DNA of 64,000 nt from contig RHPI01000575.1 of assembly GCA_009103225.1 (NCBI GenBank), positions 29,317-93,316 on the forward strand. Direction: 5' to 3'. A program made the translations under genes and the position numbers. Source of the DNA: Chlorokybus atmophyticus (lineage: Eukaryota > Streptophyta > Chlorokybophyceae > Chlorokybales > Chlorokybaceae). A model generated the notes under the pieces. The model had not been told where the DNA came from. It was given only the letters and a program-made list of their open reading frames with translations, and did not search any database. Shown piece by piece: positions 56,170 to 64,000 of this stretch (positions are counted from its first letter, which is position 1; every line of letters starts with the position of its first letter).

Positions 56170-57080
56170 CTGCTGCTTCCTCTCTTACAACGGTATTGCA
56201 TGCTCCGACCTTACATTCTAATTGTGTGTAGGTTATAAGCTGCGGCAGGCAGCTGGCAGCAATGCTAGCGTGGAGACTCAGCTGCCCAGGCCGGAAACCG
56301 ACGTACTGCAGGTGCAAGCTGTTGACAAGAGCGCTGGACTATGCCACGACTGGTTCGACTAGTAAGTGCTCTTCTTTCTAACTAATCGGTTTTATCTATT
56401 GGCTTCCAGTTGGATGATGAGCAAGGCAATGAGCTCGTTATGTACTAAGCAATCTCTTTGCAACAGTTAGATAGTCATCAGTGGCTTGTTTCCCAATGTG
56501 AACGTTGAACTTCTTACCTTGAAGGTAAGCTATAGCTGCGGTCACTGCAAGTAGCTACTTGCAGTGGCCGCAGCTACAAACATGCTGCGTCCTTGCAGCT
56601 ACTCTGTGGTTTCGAAGTGCATGTGGTTTGTGACTTTCATTCTGCGTTTTGTCGGCACACGAAAACGTTTACCTACTGCGCTTGCTTGCGCTTGAGTTTG
56701 TGCATGGCAGGCAGCGGAGCATGGGAGCAGCAGGCTGGTCTGCACAGGGGTTTGTTTTCAATGGTCGACTGGTCTGGCTGGTCACACGACAGCTGATGTG
56801 CTTGCTTTCTTGTCTGCTGCTGCGCTGATGTTGGTTCATGCTGATCTGCGCTGGTTTGCTAAGATTCGGTTGCCTTGGCTCGTTTAGTCTGCTAGTGTTT
56901 TGAACGCCGTTGGTCGCGCCATTGCAGAGTGGCGAAGGAGCTGGAGTAGTAGTGCTGGTAGTCGTAGTAGTTGTTGTAATAATGGTATTGTGCGTTAGTA
57001 TTTTCTTTGATATATACAATCATACTTGCTCCTGTATAGCAGTGGTTTCTACTTGCACCTGATTAATTTCACATAAGCAT
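56170..57080. other. Intergenic stretch, no supported gene
   Basis: Nothing with a recognisable domain. A short palindromic block around 56537-56575 (GCTGCGGTCACTGCAAGTAG and its inverse) is the only structure noticed. A GTAGTAGTTGTTG microsatellite-like run is near 56945-56985. Confidence 0.4.
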
Positions 57081-57093
57081 GTTTAGACGCTCC

Positions 57094-57455
57094 AGCCAAT
57101 GCTGGCATGTGGAAACAATGCAGTTTGACACCCTTGCCAGCGCTGGCACAACTGGAATGTGCCAGAGCTGGCACGGGTCTTTTCCGGGAGTACGATGCAA
57201 AGACCAGTGCTGGCACAGACTTGTTGTGCCAGTGATGGCAGGTGTCTAACTTTTATGTTTTTTTCATATACAAATGCGGGCACAGGCGCGTTGTGCCAGT
57301 AGTGGGTCCAAACTCACCGTGCTTGTATTGGTTATAAGCCGCTTGTGCCTGCGACCAGTAAGTGAATTAAGACTCATTGCTGACACAAGTTGTTTTGTGC
57401 CAGCTTTGGGGGGTCTGGGGTTTAGACCCGAAAGGCAGGTGCCAGTACTGGCACA
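57094..57455. repeat. Cluster of TGCCAG/CTGGCA palindromes
   Basis: TGCCAGCGCTGGCA at 57135-57148, GTGCCAGAGCTGGCAC at 57160-57175, ACCAGTGCTGGCA near 57203, GTGCCAGTGATGGCA near 57226 and GTGCCAGTACTGGCAC at 57440-57455, with partial versions in between. The same motif occurs inside the pogo element (ACCAGTACTGGCAC near 52218, and near 52239). Confidence 0.7.
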
Positions 57456-58030
57456 GCCTACAGGCCCCATGTGACATCAATAGTGCGCACGATGTGCTAT
57501 CGGCAGTAAAGAGTAATTCTTGTTTGATATGGTATAAACCATGTAAAGTTGAAAGTTGTACCTCATATAATCAAATTCAACTCCATTATCGTGCAATATT
57601 GACTTATTTCTAGACAAGAAAAATTCTTTGCAATAAGCAGCTGACAATGGTTTCGTTGAGCGAGATTGTAAATGCATGCAACACTTGCCATGTATGTAGT
57701 TTAGTTTGCCAACAATATGTTAACAGTAGTTTTTACTATATTGCTGTATTAACACATCATATATATGCTTGGTGCAATTATTATAGCTTAATCAAAACAT
57801 TATGCATGAGTTGCATGGACAACCGCAAAGTAGTAGATTGCAACATTCTTGCGTTATACGTGCTCAGATGCAACAAATGACATGTCTATACTATTACCCT
57901 GTGTGTGTGTGTGTGTGGGGGGGGGGGGGNCATGCATGCGCGCACACACATCAGCACTTGTACAGTGTGCATATGCTTGTCTGACCCGTCGGCCCGTTCG
58001 TACGGTACTCACTATCTTATTCTGATATAG

Positions 58031-58145
58031 GAGGTTGGGCCAATCTGTCGATACAGCACCCCGGGAGTCAAATCTATCACCATCAGCGTTACGTGGAACG
58101 GCTTGAGTGCCTCGGCCACCACTAACATCACCGTTGTGGAGTAAA
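58031..58145 (+). CDS. Last exon of an extracellular beta-sandwich-type protein (5' part lost in a gap)
   Basis: After an acceptor ATATAG the frame reads STPGVKSITISVTWNGLSAS then ATTNITVVE and stops at 58144. The alternating hydrophobic/polar pattern and the ending resemble the last strand of PKD or Ig-like domains. The exon lies 100 bp after a poly-G/N gap at 57930, so the rest of the gene is not in this assembly here. It may belong with the extracellular protein gene at 62593-64000. Confidence 0.4.
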
Positions 58146-58239
58146 AGCAAGCATGCACCCCATACGTCTGTTTGCCCCCACATAGCATGCGTAGCACGCA
58201 TTGTCCCTCAAGCTCCAACACAGCTCATGCTTACTTGTA

Positions 58240-58633
58240 CTTCTCCATGAACAGAGAGGAGTATCCCCCGGGGGGATACTCCTCCCTGTTCCATTTGGGC
58301 CAAATGGAAGAGCTACAGGGCAGCGGGGTTGCAGCACGTATGTATGGGCATACCAAGGTTACCGGTGCAACTACCGCGGCCTCAAGCCCTCCACTACGCT
58401 GTGGTCTGCATTTGCTAGCCGTGCCCCGCAGGACGCGGCCGTCATCGGGCGCTTCTATGGCAACCGCACCATGGCGGAGACCCTCACGCTAAACAAACGC
58501 AGCAATCAGCAAAGGAGGCTGCGGCGGCCCTGCTTAATGCCTTGGCGCTGCAGTATGCGCAGTGCCCTTCCACTGTCAAGCTCCAGTTCCGCCACACTTC
58601 GTACCGGCGTGAACTCGGCAGAAGGTAAGAGTG

Positions 58634-58635
<2 letters not shown>
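58240..58635 (+). CDS. Unrecognised coding fragment with a one-base frame slip
   Basis: One frame reads YVWAYQGYRCNYRGLKPSTT then LWSAFASRAPQDAAVIGRFY over about 58330-58480. Another frame continues AAAALLNALALQYAQCPSTV then KLQFRHTSYRREL to a donor AAG/GTAAGA at 58625. The two meet at an AAAC run near 58490, where one base seems missing. Function unknown. The 5' side is covered by two adjacent palindromes (58249-58309). Confidence 0.35.
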
Positions 58636-58636
<1 letters not shown>

Positions 58637-58697
<61 letters not shown>

Positions 58698-58717
58698 GTT
58701 AGAAGGGATTTCCTTTN
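58637..58717. repeat. (CT)n microsatellite followed by a gap
   Basis: CT units from 58637 to 58695, then a short unique stretch and one N at 58717. Confidence 0.95.
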
Positions 58718-58779
58718 ATCACTTACCTTATTTCCTGTACTTACCACTGCGCCACTACGTAATGCACATCATCTTTTAA

Positions 58780-60090
58780 GCGTTCCAGCGCCAAAACACG
58801 CGTTTTGCCGGATGTACTCCGCCGTTGTGTTGAGCGCCTATCGTTAATGAATCATTTTTCATAGAGATAATCTCTAACCAGCGTGTTGCTCCACTATAAT
58901 CGGTTAGAGGTTTTTATATGTATAGAAAGTTACAAGCAACACTAGTGCGCATGTTGTTCATGATTGCGGCGCTTGTTAGCTTCAAGCATACACTACCGGA
59001 CATGTGTACAGAATATGCACGTGTTGTATGTATGCAACATGCACGACACATGCATAGACACTTAACTACAATCACACTCACCTCAATTACGACCACTAGG
59101 CTAGGTACACACTGCCTATCACTACCTACTTCACTACTCTATTGCCCAACCCTGTTAGCCACGCAAGCATGCATTACCTGCGACACCGCCAGTAAGGTCA
59201 GCCTTGAGCAGGACCATGGTGACGACCAGCAGACTCCCCCGCCCACCGCTCCCAGCACCCGCCGCCACCACCACAACTGCCGTTACATAACGTCACAGCT
59301 GTGCATAACGTCACATCTCAGTCAATCTTGCACACATATTGTATTATTGTGTGTTTTGCAGCGCAAGCACGCACGCACAAAGTTCCCCTTCAGATCTTTT
59401 GTAACGCACGCACGCAGCGCAAATAAAACCACTCGCCAGCACAGCTTAATGGGTAGTGTGCAAAGCATAGGTGAGAGAGATTAGCCTGGTGGTTGTATGA
59501 TTGAGTGCATGGACGGACTGTCTGCGCATGACTGCGGTAGATAGCGCTGCACCATGCACACGGCACACTATATGAATGCCATATATGTACCTTCTTTCCA
59601 GACAATTAGCAACAGAAAAACATGAAACATGAAAAATGAAAACCCCACTTACACAGCACAAAACAACACACATGAACACACAAACAAACACAAAGCAAGC
59701 AAACATTGCATACAGACACGCGCACGCAGACCGCACACACAGCACGCACAATGCACACAATACCAGCACGAAGCAGACAAATGCAGCAAACGACGCACGC
59801 ACCTACGCACACGTGCAGCTCAACAACACAGGATAACACATCGCAGTGTATGCAGCAACATCAGGCACAACAACTTAATAAAAATACATAATCAAGAACC
59901 TAAACGCATGGCATCACTTTATATTGGTTACGCAGAGTAACATCATAATGCTTAGCATGTCATACCCTTGGTGAATAGGATTGCACAACACTTGAGACTG
60001 CAGCTGCTGTGCACTGTTGAATGCTGCTGCTCTTAACAGAAGCTCAAGTATGCGAGTGTGCGTTCGCATGTGCGTGCATGTGCAAGACAA
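58780..60090. other. Intergenic stretch, nothing supported
   Basis: From 59630 to 59830 the plus strand is very rich in CACA and GCACGC words, which leave frames open on both strands. No motif or splice-consistent exon is recognised. Confidence 0.4.
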
Positions 60091-60099
60091 ACCTGTTAT

Positions 60100-62060
60100 C
60101 GTGTGAAGGGGGAGTTTCTGCAAGATATTGAGTGCTTGTGGCTTGCTCGCTGCTAGTTTGCTCTTGCTCTGGGGCAGCCTGTGCAGCTGTAGCCGCAACA
60201 CACACCAATGGTTGATTGAAGATTCATTTGCACAATGGAGAGCATTGCTTCTCCCAAGACATCACCTGCACGGGTGGTGCCTTCCAGCTTTAGCAAGGGA
60301 CAGTGTGCGATGAGAATATCAGTCAGCAATGATCACATCCACTCCTGAGCTGCCTGCGCCACTGCAAACACACATGTGCACCGCACTTCAGCAGACAGGT
60401 ATCTGCTCATATGAATGGTGCTTTTCTACCACGTTTCACCACTCACTTCTTCTATCAGCTAGTTGTGTGCATTCACACGCTGCATCCAGCGCCTGATTGC
60501 GGGGCAGCATCTGCCGTAACCGCGCAAGCAACAAACCAAGCCAGCTGTCGTTTGTGATAATGAACGCCACAACGACAGAAACACACCGCAACAAAACCAA
60601 ACGGTGTACGAGTGCCACACGGTACGCACCCACGCCCATGCGTGAGCACAGGCGCGCATGCGTGTGAATCAGCTAGTCGTTAAAAGTGCGCTGAAGCGGT
60701 GCAGCGGGCAACACCACGCCGACACCCACCTTGTGATACTGTGCGCATCACACCAGTACACCACAGTCACAGTACAGACGCCATGCAAGCAGGTAGTACA
60801 AGTGCTGGCAATGCACGCACAGCATGGGTTGCAACAGTGAGTGGCTGTGTGTGTCAAGTGCTGATCAACAGAACTCAGGCTGCAGATAGAAGCACTGCTG
60901 TTCACTGATACACCACAGAAGCATTTGGGTGGGTCCAGTGCGGACGCTCCGCCAGCGTTGTGGCCCGAGTCCAAGAAGGTACGCGCACTCTCCATGAAGA
61001 GTACACGCCACATGCAACGGCGTGCGGCTGCACAACACCACACACAGTCAGCCAACAGCTGAACTGTGTCAGAGACACACGTACTACTTTGTACATCAAC
61101 ATACATACCTAGTCTTGTGGGGTCACCCAAGCATCCATGCCCAGGGGCCATGAGCCTGGTGCCATTATGCCGATGGGAAATGCCCCACCGCCCTCCTCAC
61201 TACCTGCAACCCTCACGCAAGCCGCCCCTTCCCCCTGCCGCCAACGACGTCGCCACGGACGTGCGCAACAACAACCCTATCCAGCAGGAATGGGAGTACG
61301 AGTAGGAGGCGGTGGAGGAGGAAGAGGCGGAGGAGGTGGTGGTGGTGGTGGTGGTGGTTCATCATGGGGGGCCACGGCGGGCTGAACATTTTCCTGCAGA
61401 AGTCCTGAGGCATGTCTACAACCACGAGAACAGAGAGAGAAGCTGAGGGATGCGCCAACAACAACAGGCAAGGCTGTGTACTTGTTGTGGCTGAGTCTTT
61501 GCTCTGTTTGCATTGGTAGCAAGCCTTCAATCGTCACACACATCATCGAACTTGCTGCTCAACAGAAGCTCGGTCGTAAGGTCTGCCATGCAACGATGAC
61601 ACTCCTGTAGGATGAACTGTGCCGCAAAGCTGCTTGCGTTTCCTCAGTTGCCATAAAGCTGTGATGATGTATTATTCTGCAACTCTGGATGCTTGCGTGC
61701 CGTACCGTTTTGCCAAGTCTCTACAGTCGAGCTCCGACTGCTGCTGCAAGACAGTTCCAGCTGTTGTATGCTATGCTGCACTGAGTTCTGTGCAGACACA
61801 ACAACATGCCAATTCCGTTTGTGTGTCAACTCTACCACAGGCAGCAGAGGGAGAGGCGCGGAGGCAACTGCTTCTTCTCGAGCGAGCACGCATGTGCAAG
61901 CGTGCGGATGAGGAAGAGGAAACAGACCAACAACAAGCACATCAACCAGCTGCTCGCCTTCGATGGCGGCCTCGGCATCTCTGCTCGACTCACAAGCAGC
62001 AGCGAAGCGATCATCATCCACTGTCCTGCACAAGATGGACAAGTTTAGTACTATGTCCAC
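60100..62060 (-). CDS. Unidentified multi-exon gene
   Basis: Several minus-strand segments look coding and are bounded by plausible splice sites: TVDDDRFAAACESSRDAEAA (near 62035), a Pro-rich segment with runs of 7-11 prolines (61310-61370), ESARTFLDSGHNAGGASALD then PPKCFCGVSV (near 60950), a Cys-rich stretch (CCNPCCACIASTCTTC, near 60810), ITNDSWLGLLLARLRQML (near 60540), LKLEGTTRAGDVLGEAML (near 60270) and QEQTSSEQATSTQYLAETPP (near 60130). I could not join them into one consistent model and recognise no family. Some segments may be chance frames. Confidence 0.3.
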
Positions 62061-62539
62061 CTCGTTTATGCAAACAGCTGCCGTTCAGTAGTGTTGTTGT
62101 GTTGACGGTTTCATGTCAACTGTGCAGGAATTTCAGCGCGAGCATATAAGCGGTTAACAAGAGACTTGGAGGCCGAGCGTGCAACGGCCAAGCGGGTTGG
62201 TCGATGCGCATGTGGCTGCCACCACACAAGGCAAGGATGGTTACTTGAGGGGTGAACGGTATCGTTCAAGCTTTGGCATCAGGAGGATGATAGTGTAGTG
62301 GAAGGTCAACTAGCGTGTTGTGAAGCGAAGTTGTATGTCGCTGTGTTGCAGTGATGTGATGCGGGGCCGCACATGGCCACGTCACTGCACAGTTTGTATA
62401 GTCACTGTTCTTTACAGCACGCGTGCACGTAGTGCCCATGCACGTGCGTGTGTACGTGGCATGTGGTGTTTGTACATCCAGCATACCACTGACTCTGAGC
62501 TGAGTGTCGTACATGCCTTGTTGTCGTGCGTGTGTGTGT

Positions 62540-62551
62540 GTGTGTGTGGGN
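62540..62551. other. (GT)n/G run ending in a single-N gap
   Basis: GTGTGTGTGTGGG then N, matching the pattern at 57930. The first exons of the downstream gene may be lost here. Confidence 0.85.
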
Positions 62552-62592
62552 GCTACTTCTTCTTCTATTATCACCACTCCTCTTCACCTCAG

Positions 62593-64000
62593 CAACAGCA
62601 ACAACAACAACACTCCAGGCTGGATCCCCTGTTAACACCAACCTTGGATCAAATGATACAGCCGCCTGGGCTTGGGACACCCCACAGCCAGGCACACAGA
62701 TGCGGTAAGAACATCATGTTGGTTTGTTGCCTGTTGTTGTGTCAACTATGCTGGTAAGTGTTGTCAAACTCAAGTTGTTGCTGTGTGTCAAACTGTAGTT
62801 TGGATGTGGTGTCTTTGTCGCCTTCACTCTCCTTCACTTTGATGAGTTCCTCTGCTGGCGGCAATCACACGCTTTCCTCCCTGACTCTCACTCCCAACAA
62901 CAACCACAACAACAACCACGATATCAAGTACTATGCGTGGGCGCTGGTTCATGTCACTCAGCAGCAAGAAGAGGGGAGTTATGGGTTGACTGTGGCGAGC
63001 AATGTGCAGGGAGGCAATTACAGCCTCGCCTTGACAGTGAGTGTGGTTGCGTGTGTGTGTGTTTGTATGTGTGCGCGCGCGCGGGGTATACTGAGTGCAA
63101 TCCCTGTTTACCGCGCGCGCGTGTGGATGCGTATGTGTGCGTGCATGTGTGCGGTTGCATTTTGCGTGCATGCGTGTATCGTTGCACACATGTACAGTGT
63201 CAATGTTTGTTGTCACTCAGGCAACGTCTGCTTGGCCAACTGCGTTGGTACCCGGGTCTGATACCCGTGGAACTGCGATAGCGGGCCTGCGCTCGTACTA
63301 CAACATCGAAGCCGGGAGCGCATCGATATCAACGGGCTTCGTGCGTTACAGTTTTACTTTTCAGGGGTACTCTCAAACGCCGGTGTCGATATCGGTCTCT
63401 CCTTCGATTTCAACAACTTATCAGGAGTCTCACCCTCTCGGTCTGGTATCAACCACCCAGCCCGTGAGTGGGGTTGTGTACGCGAATGCACTCACGAGCC
63501 TGGACGCCTACATTGCCGGCATACTCGACTGCAGGCAAGTGCATTAACGTGTTGTTGCAACGGACACACGCCTGTGCGCCACACAAACGCACACATCCAT
63601 GCGCACGCACACGCGCATGTGCACACGCGCGCACACGCACACGCACCGATACCAACTCGCTCCGTCCAGTGCGTACGCGGCGATATCAGGCGTGTCCTGC
63701 GTCGCCACGCCACTATCCTACTTCCTGACTCTCTCTGCGACACAACAACAAGTGGACACACTCTCCGTCGATGCGCCGGCGTTGCATCGCACCAACACGA
63801 CGCTGTTCCAGTTGAGTGGGGTTGATGTTGATGTTGGTGATGTCGTTGCCGTGCGGGTGGAGAGCGAGAGTGGCGTGAGCGTGAGAGTGTATGTTGGGGA
63901 TGCGTGGACATACGACACAACAAGCGCAAAGGTGAGTGTACTCTCGCTGTTGTTAGTATCGACATGATGGCTGATATCAGTGCTTTTTCCAGGTGTATCG
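62593..64000 (+). CDS. Extracellular beta-rich protein of unknown function (partial; runs off the window)
   Basis: Exons 62593-62704, 62799-63036, 63221-63534, 63670-63931 and 63993-64000 join in frame. The text is typical of a secreted or surface protein: Thr/Ser/Val-rich with alternating strands (VDTLSVDAPAL, then VGDVVAVRVESESGVSVRVY) and NHT, NTT and NYS sequons. A Ser/Thr/Asn-rich segment has NNNHNNNH. The domain pattern (W-x-W, then LDVVSLSPSLSFTLMSSSAG ... YGLTVASNVQGGNYSLALT) recalls PPC-type or other bacterial-like beta-sandwich modules, but I cannot name it. The intron after 63534 uses a GC donor (CAG/GCAAGT). The start is uncertain because of the gap at 62551. Confidence 0.55.

Overview
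This window is nuclear DNA of an intron-rich eukaryote, probably a unicellular alga or other protist. Coding regions are cut into many exons with ordinary GT...AG introns, and a few GC...AG introns also fit. Two or three proteins begin with Ala/Ser/Arg-rich leaders that look like organelle transit peptides. Mobile elements of several classes (Crypton-like tyrosine recombinase, Ty1/copia, Ty3/gypsy, pogo-type DNA transposon) and long microsatellites fill the space between genes. I cannot name the species. All gene models were spliced by eye; for the named genes, exon phases and total lengths were checked to close in frame unless stated.

Layout. 1-3.3 kb: trinucleotide palindrome modules, then a Crypton/Ndc10-GCR1 type tyrosine recombinase gene (+). 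3.7-6.0 kb: a 267-bp tandem repeat, GC-rich repeats, CA repeats, a scaffold gap, and an exact copy of part of the phosphoketolase-like gene. 7.3-10.9 kb: a 3'-truncated copia element with a recognisable 5' LTR and a half-tRNA primer site. 11.8-14.0 kb (-): glutathionyl-hydroquinone reductase. 14.5-18.4 kb (+): phosphoketolase/transketolase-like thiamine-diphosphate enzyme, divergent from the previous gene. 19.8-22.5 kb (+): RtcB RNA ligase. 22.8-23.1 kb: (CT)n. 23.3-32.2 kb (-): an 18-exon ZNFX1-like helicase with CCCH, NFX1-type and RZ-type zinc fingers. 32.2-36.1 kb: little that can be supported. 36.1-37.5 kb (-): secreted alpha-carbonic-anhydrase-like gene. 40.0-42.9 kb (-): decayed gypsy pol with a PHD finger after the integrase. 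43.8-44.8 kb: second copia fragment. 44.8-49.2 kb: gene-poor, dense in short perfect hairpins. 49.3-49.9 kb (-): small secreted galaxin-like di-cysteine repeat protein. 50.6-55.5 kb: pogo-type transposon with about 0.5-kb terminal inverted repeats and nested inverted repeats. 55.7-57.5 kb: hairpin array and TGCCAG/CTGGCA palindromes. 58-64 kb: gap-broken pieces of genes, including the 5' part of an extracellular beta-rich protein running off the window.

How the genes relate. There is no operon-like organisation. The hydroquinone reductase and the phosphoketolase-like gene are head to head about 0.56 kb apart and could share a promoter region. RtcB (RNA ligation) and the ZNFX1-like protein (RNA-helicase immune/small-RNA family) are convergent neighbours, which may be coincidence. 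The most notable observations are the algal/protist ZNFX1 architecture with an 11-nt exon inside its P-loop, the galaxin-like protein, the Crypton-type gene, the PHD finger on a gypsy integrase, and the large-TIR pogo element with nested foldbacks.

Assembly quality. Single N characters follow poly-G or dinucleotide runs at several places, and several reading frames are off by exactly one base. Frameshifts here should therefore be checked against raw reads before being called biological.
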